Assembly: GCA_030123625.1 (NCBI GenBank)
Contig: CP126121.1
Span: forward strand, 2,272,179-2,336,178
Direction of reading: 5' to 3'
From: Nitrospira sp.
Lineage (GTDB): Bacteria > Nitrospirota > Nitrospiria > Nitrospirales > Nitrospiraceae
DNA: 64,000 nt
Both the position numbers and the translations under genes were made by a program. The notes beneath the pieces are model-generated. The model was not told the DNA's origin, did not search any database, and saw nothing but the letters and a program-made list of their open reading frames with translations. Below are positions 33,718-45,267 of this stretch, piece by piece (within the stretch, counting starts at the first letter, position 1; every line of letters starts with the position of its first letter).

Positions 33718-36471
33718 CTATCCAACCCGTATCCTTGCATCCACGATTCGGCAGCCCTGGCCGGGCGGCAATGCGAAGATCGGATTTAAGTCGAGTTCAC
33801 TGATTTCGGAGATCTCTTCGACGAGGCGAGACACCCGCAGCAACGTTTCTTCAAGGGCTTCCAGATCGGCCGGTGGGTGCCCGCGATAGCCGGTGAGGAG
33901 GCGATAGCCCTTGATTCCCCGGATCATCTCTGCTGCGTCAAGGTCGGTGAGCGGGGTGATGCGGAACTGCACATCGCCGAGAATCTCGACATGAATCCCA
34001 CCGAGGCCAAACGCGATTAAGGGTCCGAATAAGGGGTCCTCAGTGACTCCGATCATGACTTCCACACCACCGGTCACCATCGGTTGCACGAGCACACCTT
34101 CCATGGCATCGAGCTGATTGGTTTCTGCGAGCCGAGTTCTGATCGAGTCGAAGGCCTTGCGCACCGCTTGTTCATCTTTGAGATTCAGCTGCACGCCGCC
34201 GATCTCGGTCTTGTGCACGATCTGATACGAGGCCAGTTTGACGGCAACCGGATAGCCGGCTTGCCTTGCCTGGGCCGCTGCTTCATCCGCTGTTCTGGCC
34301 ACTCCGCCTGGCTGAATAGGCAGCTTGATCGCACTCAGGACATTTCGTGCTTCTTCCACCGACAACCAGCCGGCGCCACGCTGGGATAAGGCGGCGGCAC
34401 AAATCGTTCGTGCGGCGGCAAGATTGAGATCGTCAAAGTCGGGCACCATGCCGGGCCGTTGTTTTCGCCACTCCCCATAAGACACCGCTTTGCTGAGCAC
34501 GAGGGCGGGGGTCTCCGGCAAGTGGTAGACAGGGATGATTTCCGTTTGGGAACGAAACGTCCGGTCGTTATCACCTTCTGCCATCCACCCGATGAGTACC
34601 GGCTTGGTCTTGGCGCCCGCGTTCCGACCATTCTCGATACCTGTCAGGATGCCGCGTGCGATATCGGCGGTATCCGTCACAGTCACCGCCATATAGAGAA
34701 TGATCAACGCATCGATCTCATCAGCCGACAAAAGAGTTTCAATCGCTTTGGCGTACTGATCCGCTGTCGCAGAAGCAATCAAGTCGACGGGATTGCCCAG
34801 CGCGGCGGCCAACGGGAGAAAGGAGGCAAGTGTGGCCTTGGTTTGAGCGGACAATTCCGGCACCACCAACTCGTATTGCTCGCACGCGTCGGTACAGAGC
34901 ACGGCAGGCCCTCCGGCGTTCGTGAGAATTCCGACCCGCCGTCCAAATGGAAGGGGTTGATTCGAGAGACCGGCGGCCAGGTTCAATAGTTCGTCGAGCG
35001 ATTCAGCGCGAATGACGCCGGCTTGATGAAACAATGCGTCGACGGCCACATCGCTGGCTGCGAGGGCCGCAGTGTGAGAACTTGCCGCACGCCGCCCCGA
35101 TTGGGATCGCCCGGCTTTGACTGCGACGATCGGTTTGCGACGGCTGACGCGCCGCGCGAGGCGGGCGAATTTGCGAGGATTGCCCATGGACTCCATATAG
35201 AGGAGAATGACATTGGTAGATGGGTCTTCTTCCCAATATTGCAACAAATCGTTCGTGGACACATCGGCCTTGTTTCCGACACTCACAAAGGAAGAAATGC
35301 CCACGTGGAACCGGCGAGCGCCGGAAAGGGTCGCAATGCCGATGGCTCCGCTTTGCGACGACATGGCGGCACGGCCGCGAGGCGGAAACATCGTGGTGAA
35401 GGTCGCATTCAGTTGTACTTTGGGGTCCGTGTTCAAGAGCCCGAAACAATTGGGCCCGATCATGCGCATTCCGTATTGCCGGATCTTTTCGACTAGCTGT
35501 TTCTGGAGCTCCGCTCCTTCAGCTCCAACTTCGGCAAAGCCTGCCGTAATAGTCACCACCGCTCGGACACCTCTGTCCGCACACTCATCGATGACGGATG
35601 AGACGTATTGCCGAGGCACAGCGATGACGGCCAGATCGACTGATTCGGGGATCGCCTGTACCGAAGGATAGACAGGGACACCGGCGATCTCTGAGGCATG
35701 TGGGTTGACCGGATAGATGTTACCCTGAAATTGATTTGTCCGGAGTGCCTCAAGGAGCCGATGCCCGATACTCTTAGGGTCGCGTGATGCCCCTACGACT
35801 GCGACCGACCGGGGATGAAAAAACGTTTGGAGTGAAGCGGTTGTGGCGAGCCGTTCCCGAAGCTCGGCGCGGGCGACGGTTTTCTCCGTGGGAATCAATG
35901 ACAACTCCACTTCCATGTCGTCACCCTCGTAGGCTTCATGCGAAGTGAACCCCGATTCTCGGAAGACCTCGCGCATGGCCAGATTGTCGGTGTGGGTGAC
36001 AGCCCACAGGTGAGTAAAGCTGTGTCGGATGGCGGCTAAGGCCAGTCGTTCCAGTAACAATGTCCCCAGACCTTTTCCGTGGAATCCGTCATCGACGGCC
36101 ATCGCCACCTCCGCTGTGTGCACATCCTTCGCCCAGTAGGAGCCGGCAGCAATAATGTGCTGCTGCCCCTCCCATGTTCGTGTCACGATCAACGTGAGCT
36201 GGGAACGTGGATTGGAAGAATCACACAAGTTGGCAATGGCATCGGCCGCCGGGGTGCTTTCCGAAAAGAACCGGTGACGCCTGGATTCGGGTGATAAGCG
36301 GCTGACGAATTGTTGCAACAGTGCCGCATCAGCCGGTTCGGCCATTCGGATGCCGGCGGTCGATCCATCACGCATGATGAGCGAGCCGGACTCGGTGTGG
36401 TCGGTCTCCAGAGGGGGAATGTAGAAGGGACGAACTGGTCTCATCGTATGTGTATCTAAAGGGCCAGCCAT
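33718..36471 (-). CDS. GNAT acetyltransferase fused to ADP-forming acyl-CoA synthetase
   Basis: A 917-residue fusion. Residues about 25-195 form a GNAT domain with the acetyl-CoA loop GFHGKGLGTLLL; about 205-330 a CoA-binding domain (FHPRSVAVVGASRDP); about 340-660 the succinyl-CoA-ligase-like part with the phospho-His candidate in SSHTAALAASD; about 680-917 an ATP-grasp domain. Such proteins interconvert acetyl-CoA and acetate with ATP formation, or act as the protein acetyltransferase Pat. Here the catalytic His is kept, unlike Salmonella Pat as I recall it, so both activities are possible. ATG 36471 overlaps the upstream gene by 16 bases; ATG 36444 is an alternative start. The substrate of a Pat activity could be AcsA encoded nearby. 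Confidence 0.92.
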   Translation of the reverse strand: MAGPLDTHTMRPVRPFYIPPLETDHTESGSLIMRDGSTAGIRMAEPADAALLQQFVSRLSPESRRHRFFSESTPAADAIANLCDSSNPRSQLTLIVTRTWEGQQHIIAAGSYWAKDVHTAEVAMAVDDGFHGKGLGTLLLERLALAAIRHSFTHLWAVTHTDNLAMREVFRESGFTSHEAYEGDDMEVELSLIPTEKTVARAELRERLATTASLQTFFHPRSVAVVGASRDPKSIGHRLLEALRTNQFQGNIYPVNPHASEIAGVPVYPSVQAIPESVDLAVIAVPRQYVSSVIDECADRGVRAVVTITAGFAEVGAEGAELQKQLVEKIRQYGMRMIGPNCFGLLNTDPKVQLNATFTTMFPPRGRAAMSSQSGAIGIATLSGARRFHVGISSFVSVGNKADVSTNDLLQYWEEDPSTNVILLYMESMGNPRKFARLARRVSRRKPIVAVKAGRSQSGRRAASSHTAALAASDVAVDALFHQAGVIRAESLDELLNLAAGLSNQPLPFGRRVGILTNAGGPAVLCTDACEQYELVVPELSAQTKATLASFLPLAAALGNPVDLIASATADQYAKAIETLLSADEIDALIILYMAVTVTDTADIARGILTGIENGRNAGAKTKPVLIGWMAEGDNDRTFRSQTEIIPVYHLPETPALVLSKAVSYGEWRKQRPGMVPDFDDLNLAAARTICAAALSQRGAGWLSVEEARNVLSAIKLPIQPGGVARTADEAAAQARQAGYPVAVKLASYQIVHKTEIGGVQLNLKDEQAVRKAFDSIRTRLAETNQLDAMEGVLVQPMVTGGVEVMIGVTEDPLFGPLIAFGLGGIHVEILGDVQFRITPLTDLDAAEMIRGIKGYRLLTGYRGHPPADLEALEETLLRVSRLVEEISEISELDLNPIFALPPGQGCRIVDARIRVG

Positions 36472-37613
36472 TCAGGTTTCAATATCAACACGAGGCCCAG
36501 GCTCAGCATCACGGCTCCGCTCAGCAACTTCAGCCAGCGACCTTCTCGTTCTTGTAGCCTGTAGTGGCTCAGCGTGATGACTCCTATAGTGAGAACAATG
36601 ACATCGTCCAACATGTAGGCAACATTGTAAAGCATCAGATGTCCGTAATAGGCCCATCGGTCAAGGTGGTGCAATGTCAGTATTCTTGTGTACAGAGCGG
36701 GTAGGCCTGCGGTGCACAATAACTCGACTGCTTGCACCAACACCGCAAATACAACGGTGCCCATGAGTGCAGCGGCCATGTTCTCGGCCGTCAGGATTCG
36801 CCTAATCCGATCATACAGCCTAGGCCTAGCCGAGTCGGGGATGCCCAATGAAATTCCGCGCCTGAATGCCCAGAAATCTTTGATATTGACCGCTCCGGCC
36901 AACATGCCGATGCCGCCCAAGATCAGTTCGGTTATGCGAGAGAGACCGATCAACAAGAACAGATTGAGCCATGCCGCCATGAATCCAAAATACGCAACGC
37001 CCTCAACGGCGACGAATGTTCCAGCAATCAGCAGCATCTTCCTTCGATCGGCGAGGTTGGCCAACAAGGAGAGCATGAACAAGAGCACCCACATCGAACA
37101 AGGGTTGAACCCGTCCAGCAGGCCGATGACGATTGTGAACAGCGGAAGGCCCAGATCCCCGACGTGCAGCTCACCGAGCCATATCGTCTTGATACGTTCC
37201 GGCACCGGAGGCACTGCATCGATTTGCCTGTGCTGGTCGACCTTAGTGCGAATCTCAGTCCCGGTTGTGTCGGAAGAGTGGAATCCGACGAGCAGTTCTG
37301 TGCCGATGAGGAAGGTGGGAACGCCGACGCCGGCCATGCCTCGGTCGGCAACGAGTGTTGCGAGTCGCTGCCGCGCGGCTGGATTCTCTGCAATGTCGTA
37401 GACGGCGATCCGCAGCTCCGGCCGCTCACGCCGAAGCTCGTTAAGAAACACCTTGGCGGCTTCACAATGGGGACAGCCGGCCCGAACAAAGACTTCCAGA
37501 TCCGGGGTTAGTTCGTCGGCATGAATCTCTATGGCACTTCCTAGTGCGAACAGGGCGAGGAAGATGCCGAGTGTGGCGAGGAACTCCCATGCGGCCTGAT
37601 AGGGACTGAACAC
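36456..37613 (-). CDS. Glutaredoxin-like domain fused to a DsbD/CcdA-like membrane domain
   Basis: A 385-residue membrane protein. A signal-like N-terminal helix is followed by a thioredoxin-fold domain with CPHC at about residue 48 (VFVRAGCPHCEAAKVFL) and a cis-Pro segment GVPTFLIG, and from about residue 165 by six or more membrane segments (LLDGFNPCSMWVLLFMLSLL, VLVQAVELLCTAGLPALY), each with a single buried Cys, as in CcdA/DsbD transmembrane electron carriers. It would move reducing power from cytoplasm to the outer face and its own redox domain, for example for cytochrome c maturation. Its stop overlaps the start of the GNAT-synthetase gene. Confidence 0.82.
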   Translation of the reverse strand: MFSPYQAAWEFLATLGIFLALFALGSAIEIHADELTPDLEVFVRAGCPHCEAAKVFLNELRRERPELRIAVYDIAENPAARQRLATLVADRGMAGVGVPTFLIGTELLVGFHSSDTTGTEIRTKVDQHRQIDAVPPVPERIKTIWLGELHVGDLGLPLFTIVIGLLDGFNPCSMWVLLFMLSLLANLADRRKMLLIAGTFVAVEGVAYFGFMAAWLNLFLLIGLSRITELILGGIGMLAGAVNIKDFWAFRRGISLGIPDSARPRLYDRIRRILTAENMAAALMGTVVFAVLVQAVELLCTAGLPALYTRILTLHHLDRWAYYGHLMLYNVAYMLDDVIVLTIGVITLSHYRLQEREGRWLKLLSGAVMLSLGLVLILKPEWLAL

Positions 37614-37698
37614 GACGTCTCACTCGCTGACCATCACAATCGTTCCCAACTCGAACTCTGAATATTGGGTGATTGGCGGGTATGAGATGAAGCAGTTT

Positions 37699-37956
37699 TC
37701 ACACTCGCTTCTCTGACAACTGCTCCACGCAGCCATTGAGCGTGTTGTACTTCGGATAGTCCGCTTCCGGGATCTCCACCCCGAAGGTCTTGTGGATCGA
37801 GACCACAAAATTCAAGAAGTCCATCGAGTCGATGTCCAACTGATCACGAAAACCGACATCCGGCTTCACGAGGGACAGATCCACCTCCGGCGCGATCTCG
37901 CCAAGGAGGCGAAGGACCGTCTGCCTGATTTCATCCGGCGCGAGCGGCTTGTTCAT
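37699..37956 (-). CDS. Acyl carrier protein
   Basis: An 85-residue carrier with the phosphopantetheine site DSMDF (Ser44). It is acidic, with the helix spacing of ACP ([19 protein letters not shown], then [17 protein letters not shown]). Its ATG overlaps the stop of the E2 gene as ATGA, so it is translated with the dehydrogenase complex. It is not next to fatty-acid synthesis genes, so a dedicated role is likely, such as receiving an acyl group from the complex or supplying octanoyl groups for lipoylation. The C-terminus follows the usual pattern but has an unusual Cys (NGCVEQL). Confidence 0.9.
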   Translation of the reverse strand: MNKPLAPDEIRQTVLRLLGEIAPEVDLSLVKPDVGFRDQLDIDSMDFLNFVVSIHKTFGVEIPEADYPKYNTLNGCVEQLSEKRV

Positions 37957-39119
37957 AGTGCCCCGGGCTCCTGCAAGAGTCGATCGACGACTGACAGAAA
38001 GATCCCACCGCGGTGACCGTCGGTCACGCGATGATCTGCGGAGAGGCTTGCCGTCACGACCGGCCTTGAGACCACTTGCCCCTCGATGACCCACGGACGT
38101 TCCACAACTTTTCCGAAACCGACGAGGGCGACCTGCGGAGGATAAATGACCCCGAAGACCGTCTCGACTCCCTGCTCGCCGAGGCTCGTGACGGTGATCG
38201 TCGGATCGGAGAATTCCGAACTGCGTAACGTCCCGGTGCGGGCCCGCTTCACCAGGTCTTGAAAGCGCGTCATCAACTCGCCAAGACTCTGCTTGTCGGT
38301 ATGGTGAATGGCCGGCGCCACGAGGCCGCCTTGCCGCAGCGACACGGCTATGCCGATGTGGATATCAGGGATTTGAACAACGGCGCCTTCTTTCCGGACC
38401 GCGTTCAACTCCGGAACCTGCCGAAGGGCCAAGGCCACGGCCTTAATTAATAAGACACCATAAAGCAGCCGATCCGTGACGGGGCGCTTCAGGTTTTCCG
38501 CCTTGAGCCAAGCCATGGCCCGGCCCAAGTCGATCGTGGTGCTCAAGTAATAGTGGGGAATCTCCCGCTTTGATCGCGCCATGGCGGCGGCGATGGTCTC
38601 CCGCATCCGTGTCTGGCGGTCGATGGCTACGAGTGATGGTTCGTTTGTCGGCATGGCTGCGGCAGCGTGGACATCGTCAAGGGTGATGGCGCCACCCGGG
38701 CCGGTGCCTTTCAGCATGGAAGGATCGACGTGAAGTTCCGCGACGAGCTGTTTGGCGGCCGGTGAAATGCGGAGTCGGCCTGGTTCAGATGGTGGCGATA
38801 CGATCGGTTCAGTCACCCGGGAAGGCGGCGGCTGCTTCACAGGTTCGGCCTCGGGCTTCGTCTCAACCTGTTCGATCGGTTTCCCTTCTTCGCGAATGAC
38901 AGCCATGACCGTGCCGACCGGAACCGTATCGCCGGGCTGTGTAATGAGCTGCTGAATGACGCCGGTATGGAACGATTCGACTTCGATCGCGGACTTTTCG
39001 GTATCCACTTCCGCGATGATCTCGCCTTTGATCACCCGATCGCCGACCTTCTTCTTCCATTCGACCAACGTGCCCTCGGTCATGTCTGAGCCGAGCGTCG
39101 GCATGACGAATTCAGCCAT
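37953..39119 (-). CDS. pdhC: 2-oxo acid dehydrogenase E2 component (dihydrolipoyl acyltransferase)
   Basis: Core of a pyruvate/acetoin-type dehydrogenase complex that moves acyl groups from E1 to CoA. A single lipoyl domain (residues 1-80, lipoyl-Lys42 in [10 protein letters not shown]), a Pro-rich linker, a peripheral-subunit-binding domain ([15 protein letters not shown]), then the catalytic domain ending with DHRVTDG. The 388 residues are typical of one-lipoyl E2s. The start is ATG 39119 with GAGG eight bases upstream; a long in-frame extension further upstream overlaps the E1-beta gene and is rejected. The gene ends ATGA with the acyl carrier protein. No E3 gene is in the window. Confidence 0.94.
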   Translation of the reverse strand: MAEFVMPTLGSDMTEGTLVEWKKKVGDRVIKGEIIAEVDTEKSAIEVESFHTGVIQQLITQPGDTVPVGTVMAVIREEGKPIEQVETKPEAEPVKQPPPSRVTEPIVSPPSEPGRLRISPAAKQLVAELHVDPSMLKGTGPGGAITLDDVHAAAAMPTNEPSLVAIDRQTRMRETIAAAMARSKREIPHYYLSTTIDLGRAMAWLKAENLKRPVTDRLLYGVLLIKAVALALRQVPELNAVRKEGAVVQIPDIHIGIAVSLRQGGLVAPAIHHTDKQSLGELMTRFQDLVKRARTGTLRSSEFSDPTITVTSLGEQGVETVFGVIYPPQVALVGFGKVVERPWVIEGQVVSRPVVTASLSADHRVTDGHRGGIFLSVVDRLLQEPGAL

Positions 39120-39128
39120 GACAAAAAC

Positions 39129-39158
39129 CTCGTGAAACGTGAAGCGTGAAGCGCGAGC
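39129..39158. repeat. Short CGTGAAACGTGAAGCGTGAAGCG repeat
   Basis: Three adjoining GTGAARC-type units lie in the 70-base gap between pdhB and pdhC. They resemble the GCGTGAAGCGTGAAACG words at 1117-1132 and the GAGGCGT array at 3264. There is no inverted partner nearby. Confidence 0.45.
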
Positions 39159-39189
39159 AGCTCGAAAACAGACCAACGGCGCCCATGTA

Positions 39190-40185
39190 TTATCCCTTGA
39201 GATTGCGGACAGCGGCCACGATCGTTTCAGGCTGCGGCAGGGCCGCGTCTTCCAAGTGTTTCGGATAAGGGATCGGGACTTCCGCGCTACACACGCGAGC
39301 CACCGGGCCATCGAGATCATAGAAGCCGCCTTCCATGATCTGCGCGCTGATTTCTGCGGCGAAACTTCCCGTGCGCCACCCTTCGTCGATGACGACCGCT
39401 CGGTGGGTCTTCTTGACGGAAGCCAGCATCGTCGCCTGGTCGAGGGGGCGCAGCACGCGGAGGTCGACGACCTCTGCCTCGATGCCTTCTCCGGCAAGCG
39501 TATCGGCGGCCTGCAGCGCCTTCCACAGCGAGCCGCCGAACGTGATCAGGCTCACGTCCTTTCCCTGACGGCGCACGGCCGCTTTTGCGATGTCGACAGG
39601 CGGTATGCTTTCGTCGAGCTCCCCTTCCATGGGGTACAGATAGGCATGTTCAAAAATGAAGACAGGGTCCGGTTCCCTCAAGGCCGCCGGCAACATACCC
39701 TTCGCATCGGCCACGGTCGCGGGCGTGAGGACCTTGATGCCGGGGATGTGGGCATACCATCCTTCCAGGCTATGGGAGTGTTGAGCGGCGACTTGCCGGC
39801 CGGCCCCAGTGGCCATGCGCACGACGAGCGGAATGCTGAACTGTCCGCCGGACATATGGCGAATCGTGGCGGCGTTATTGACGATCTGATCAAGAGCGAG
39901 GAGGCTGAAGTTCACCGTCATCACTTCTACAATCGGTCTCATGCCGCCAAGAGCGGCTCCGATGCCGGCGCCGACGAAGGTGCTTTCGGACAGAGGTGTG
40001 TCTCGGATACGCTCAGCCCCGAACTCCTCCAACAACCCTTTGCTACAGGCATACGTGCCGCCATACTTGCCGACGTCTTCGCCCATGAGAAACACGCGCG
40101 GGTCACTGTGCAGCGCCTCACGGAGTCCGGCTCGAACGGCTTCTCTGTATGTCATCTTGGTCAGGACCGACGAATCTTCCTTCAC
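39190..40185 (-). CDS. pdhB: 2-oxo acid dehydrogenase E1 beta subunit
   Basis: Beta subunit of the thiamine-diphosphate-dependent E1 enzyme (331 residues). [15 protein letters not shown] opens the fold, GEDVGKYGG and [20 protein letters not shown] mark the cofactor and interface regions, and the C-terminal transketolase domain has DLRVLRPLD. The start GTG 40185 overlaps the stop of the alpha gene (GTGA), giving coupled translation; ATG 40153 is an internal alternative. It belongs to the acoB/pdhB branch of separate alpha and beta subunits. Confidence 0.93.
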   Translation of the reverse strand: MKEDSSVLTKMTYREAVRAGLREALHSDPRVFLMGEDVGKYGGTYACSKGLLEEFGAERIRDTPLSESTFVGAGIGAALGGMRPIVEVMTVNFSLLALDQIVNNAATIRHMSGGQFSIPLVVRMATGAGRQVAAQHSHSLEGWYAHIPGIKVLTPATVADAKGMLPAALREPDPVFIFEHAYLYPMEGELDESIPPVDIAKAAVRRQGKDVSLITFGGSLWKALQAADTLAGEGIEAEVVDLRVLRPLDQATMLASVKKTHRAVVIDEGWRTGSFAAEISAQIMEGGFYDLDGPVARVCSAEVPIPYPKHLEDAALPQPETIVAAVRNLKG

Positions 40186-41176
40186 TCGACCTTCACCTGA
40201 GCCTCGGCCTGGCGAGGCGTGTACACATCTTTCCTGAGATCCTCGATCGGTTCCCACGGTCCCGTCTCCGCAAATGCCACCGCTTCGGCAATTTCAGCGG
40301 CGATGGCGGCCTCCGTCTTCTCGACATCGGCATCGTGCAGCAACCCATTCCCCCGAAGATATTGCTCAAAGGACGCAATCGGGTCGCGCTGTTTCCATTG
40401 AGCGACTTCGTCTTTGGTGCGATACAGTTCGGCGTCATACATGGAGTGGGCGCGGAATCGATAGGTCCGATATTCGAGCAGGTAAGAGCCGTTGCCTTGG
40501 CGTACGAAATCTGCGGCTCGTTTGGTGGCCGCTTCCACCGCGAGCACGTCCATGCCGTCCACCGCCTGAGCCGTCATCCCATAGGCATCGGCCTTTTTGG
40601 CGATGTCGGTTTGAGCTTGATGCCGATCCAATGCGGTGCCCATCGCGTACAGATTATTTTCGCAAAGGAAGAGGACCGGGAGCTTCCAGAGGGCCGCAAG
40701 GTTGACGGACTCATGGAACTCCCCTTCCGCCACAGCGCCGTCGCCAAAGAAGCAGGCCGTTACCCGTGAGCGCTTCTGCATCTTATCGGCCAGCGCCAGC
40801 CCGACGGCGATTGGCAACCCGCCTCCTACGATCGCGAGGCCCCCATAAAAGCGTCGCGCGGCGTCGAAGAAATGCATCGATCCGCCTCGTCCCCTCGCGC
40901 AGCCGTTCGCTTTCCCGTAGAGTTCCGCCATCAGCGGTCCCATCGGGGTACCGCGTATCAGGGCGTGGCCGTGCTCGCGATAGGTGCCGACGATCGCATC
41001 ATCCGGCGTGAAACATGGCATGGCGCCAGCCGCAACCGCCTCCTCACCGATATAGAGATGGAGGAAGCCTCGGATCTTACCCAGGCTATAGAGTTCCGCA
41101 CACTTTTCCTCAAACCGCCGGATGCGGAGCATGTGCCGAAGCAATTTCAGGCCGTGGTCTCGATGTATCGGCGGTG

Positions 41177-41180
<4 letters not shown>
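40182..41180 (-). CDS. pdhA: 2-oxo acid dehydrogenase E1 alpha subunit
   Basis: Alpha subunit that binds thiamine diphosphate and decarboxylates pyruvate, acetoin or a similar 2-oxo compound (332 residues). The cofactor motif [20 protein letters not shown] and the following CENN are intact; [13 protein letters not shown] and RGRGGSMH are typical of the family. Its ATG overlaps the acsA stop (ATGA). The sequence does not distinguish pyruvate from acetoin as substrate; the downstream acyl carrier protein is unusual for either. Confidence 0.93.
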
Positions 41181-42940
<1,760 letters not shown>

Positions 42941-43162
42941 AACAGTTCCTCCAAGCCCAGGATCTGCAAAGTAGAGACCATCGTATCTAAGCTGAAGACG
43001 GGAATCTGTTTGCAAATCTATGAAGTACGGGTCAAGAAACAGTGTACGAATGACGACCTGTCTGAGGCAGAAGTCATCAGGCATGCGCGATGGTAGTGGA
43101 AAATTGCGCCAATAAGACAAGAGGGCAATGTCCCATCGGGAGAGGGTAAGGGAGGATACGAA

Positions 43163-43528
43163 TCAGCTGCTGATGTCGGCCGGTGACACGGATCTGATAT
43201 ACGACAATACATCGAGCAGTTGCTGATCCGTCAGCTTGCCGCGAAAGCTGTGCATCGGGCTGAATAAGACGCCGTTCGAGATCGCGACGAGCAGCTCCCA
43301 ATCGGTCTTGGACCGAGTGGTTTGAGACCGAAGATTAGCCGGTCGAACGATCAAATCTTGGCTGTCCGGTCCGTTTCCATCCAATTTGGCCCCATGGCAG
43401 CGGAGACACTGTTGCTCATACACACCTTGTCCGGCCTTCGCATCACCCCGGATCACTTGAGCCAAGGCCACCGAGGTCAACGCGGATATGAGCATGAGCA
43501 CAGCGACCGACATCTTTTTCATGTTCAT
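43163..43528 (-). CDS. Small monohaem c-type cytochrome, paralogue of 27856-28212
   Basis: Exported protein of 121 residues: signal peptide (VAVLMLISALTSVALA), haem motif CLRCHG at residues 41-46, and LFSPMHSFRGKL with a Met ligand followed by the helix LLDVLSYIRSV. It shares DLIVxPAN, SKTDxEL and GVLFSPMH with the cytochrome in the redox island, so the two are recent relatives by inspection. The start is ATG 43528 or ATG 43522, after AAAGGA. It follows the universal stress protein gene by four bases and is surely co-transcribed with it. Confidence 0.92.
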   Translation of the reverse strand: MNMKKMSVAVLMLISALTSVALAQVIRGDAKAGQGVYEQQCLRCHGAKLDGNGPDSQDLIVRPANLRSQTTRSKTDWELLVAISNGVLFSPMHSFRGKLTDQQLLDVLSYIRSVSPADISS

Positions 43529-43532
43529 CCTT

Positions 43533-44390
43533 TCATCTCAAGACCAGGACTGGACAGGTCACGTGATGCACGACGGCATGGGACACGCTCCCCAAGAGAA
43601 AACGAGAAAGGCCCTTGCGTCCATGGGATGCCACGACCACCAAATCCCTACTCTTGGCCTCCTGTTCAATCACCGTTGCGGGATTGCCCGTCGCGATGTT
43701 CGTGCTCACCGTAGAGCGAGGGTTCAAGAGTTTGCCGGCGGTCGACTTGACGAGTTCATTCGCATAGCGCTCTGCGCCCTCCCACCATGTTTCGGTTCCC
43801 ATAGCGTCATAGGGGTCGCTTATTCCGATCGGAACGAGGACATGAAGCACGCAAACCTCGGTGGGATCGGCAAAGGGATGATGCGCCACCCACTTCGCGA
43901 TTCGGTCGGCGTCGTCTCGATCCTCGATGGCGACGAGCACCCGCCGAATTTTGCGGGCGGCTCCTCTGACGAGCAGGACCGGCCGGGAGCCGTGCATGAG
44001 CACTCGATGGGACACACTCCCGAGGACAACCTCGGACAGACGGCTTCGTCCGCGCACACCGACGACGACCAAGTCGGCTGAGAGATTTTCGGCGCTGTCG
44101 AGGATGAGCTGGGCGGGACTGTCGATTTCGTTCACCTTCCTGATCGAGGCAATCTCCGCCGGTACCAGGGCGGCGGCGCGCTCCAGCAATTGATTTCCCG
44201 AATCGACCATCGCCTTTCGGAAATCATCGTACCCTTGCACGTTGCCTGCTTGGGCCACGAACGGATGTTTCAAAATCCCTAAATCGACGCCGTGGACCAG
44301 CGTGACGTCCGTCGGATGATAGAGCAGAAACGTTTGGCTGAGGGCAGCAAACGCCTGATCCGACCAATCGATGCCGATGATGACTCTCAT
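43533..44390 (-). CDS. Tandem universal stress protein
   Basis: A 285-residue cytoplasmic protein with two Usp domains. Each ends with the nucleotide-binding pattern Gx2Gx9G(S/T): GVRGRSRLSEVVLGSVSH in the first and ASHGRKGLSRFLLGSVSH in the second, so ATP binding is likely in both. GAGG lies seven bases before ATG 44390. It is coupled by four bases to a cytochrome c gene and follows stress-related genes (heat-shock protein, phosphoribosyltransferase) on the same strand. Confidence 0.93.
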   Translation of the reverse strand: MRVIIGIDWSDQAFAALSQTFLLYHPTDVTLVHGVDLGILKHPFVAQAGNVQGYDDFRKAMVDSGNQLLERAAALVPAEIASIRKVNEIDSPAQLILDSAENLSADLVVVGVRGRSRLSEVVLGSVSHRVLMHGSRPVLLVRGAARKIRRVLVAIEDRDDADRIAKWVAHHPFADPTEVCVLHVLVPIGISDPYDAMGTETWWEGAERYANELVKSTAGKLLNPRSTVSTNIATGNPATVIEQEAKSRDLVVVASHGRKGLSRFLLGSVSHAVVHHVTCPVLVLR

Positions 44391-44756
44391 GCCATAGCCT
44401 CTGCCGTCCGCCGGTCAAAACAGCGGATGTGGCGCGGTCCCGAACGGAAGCACGCGCGGCGATTCTCCCACATTGCCGCGGATACGCCAAGCCCTCTCCC
44501 CAAAGACAAGAAGGTCATGGGCTTTGATCGCGTCGTCGGCATCTTCAAAGATGCGAGAACGGCTTCGACCGTGGCCTTGTCTACTTCGATTATGGAACCG
44601 GACGGAAGGACGATTTTTGCCTCTCCTGTTCCGATGCCGGCAAAAAACGCGATGATGATGGTGAAATGGACGGTAATCGACCGTACTCTTCCCCGTGAGT
44701 TCAAATACCCTCTCCTTCTGTCGACAAACCGGCTAAAATCGCGAGGCAGTTTCGAA
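44391..44756. other. Gap with no intact gene between BCAM0308-type and Usp genes
   Basis: No intact gene. On the minus strand it contains a split open frame that reads naturally in two segments (see 44415-44614). A longer frame that ends exactly at the Usp start (ATGA) has a C-terminal half unlike protein. The opposite strand carries a long frame that is antisense to the neighbouring genes. Confidence 0.4.
44415..44614 (-). pseudogene. Possible small gene split by a one-base frameshift
   Basis: Reading the minus strand, IVLPSGSIIEVDKATVEAVLAS in one frame continues naturally in another as DADDAIKAHDLLVFGERAWR, ending in PHPLF and a stop at 44415. One missing base in the TTT run near 44548 would join them. 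AGGAGAGG lies at the right distance from the start of the first segment, but the codon there is ATC, not a usual start. Family unknown. It may be an artefact, a decayed gene, or a real small gene with a sequencing error. Confidence 0.3.
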
Positions 44757-45257
44757 TCATCTCGTCCACGTGACACGCACGAAATCTTCGTCCTGGTCGT
44801 AATGCAGCTCCAACTCGCCGTGATAGGCATGCTTCAATGCCTCGCCGATGCGCCTGGGCAAATGGGTGTCGGTCGTGGAAATGACAAGACCCTCGGGCTT
44901 GGTTTCAATCGACATGATCCGAGAGAGGGGGTGTTCCTGTTTTTCTACTGCTTCTGCATTCTTCACCAAGCCGGTCACCTGCTCATATTGCTCGTCTTTG
45001 AAGCCGCCTTTAAGTGTGACGAACCCTTTAGGATACTTGTCGCGGATCCGCATGCAGGCGGGGCAGATGATCTCATCCGCCTCCGCCGGCTTCGTGCCCC
45101 AAGTCCAACGTCCTTTGTGAAACAAGGCCCCGCATTCACTACAGACGGTCGGTTCTTTGAGTTTCCCGCGCAGCTTGTAGGTGTCATGCTGATACTCTTG
45201 GACGGTCCGGTCATGTCGAGCCCCCAAGCCTGCCGATGTCTTCCCTTTTGCTGTCAT
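44757..45257 (-). CDS. BCAM0308-type zinc-ribbon protein
   Basis: A 166-residue cytoplasmic protein with a four-Cys zinc ribbon (CSECGALFHKGRW, then IICPACMRIRDKYPKG) near residues 40-75 and a mixed C-terminal domain ending VTWTR. It resembles conserved BCAM0308-family proteins, distantly like the N-terminal part of NMD3; function unknown. GGGAGCATGC precedes the ATG. It starts 10 bases after the phosphoribosyltransferase stop and is part of the same minus-strand stress-gene run. Confidence 0.75.
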   Translation of the reverse strand: MTAKGKTSAGLGARHDRTVQEYQHDTYKLRGKLKEPTVCSECGALFHKGRWTWGTKPAEADEIICPACMRIRDKYPKGFVTLKGGFKDEQYEQVTGLVKNAEAVEKQEHPLSRIMSIETKPEGLVISTTDTHLPRRIGEALKHAYHGELELHYDQDEDFVRVTWTR

Positions 45258-45267
45258 GCATGCTCCC

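Noticed and set aside
39139-40200. A 353-codon plus-strand open frame
   Set aside because: Antisense to pdhB, which has all its motifs; no pattern of its own.
42941-43120. 60-codon N-terminal extension of acsA
   Set aside because: GTG 42940 has a strong GGAGGA site at the right distance and matches the usual AcsA start; the extension is not family-like.
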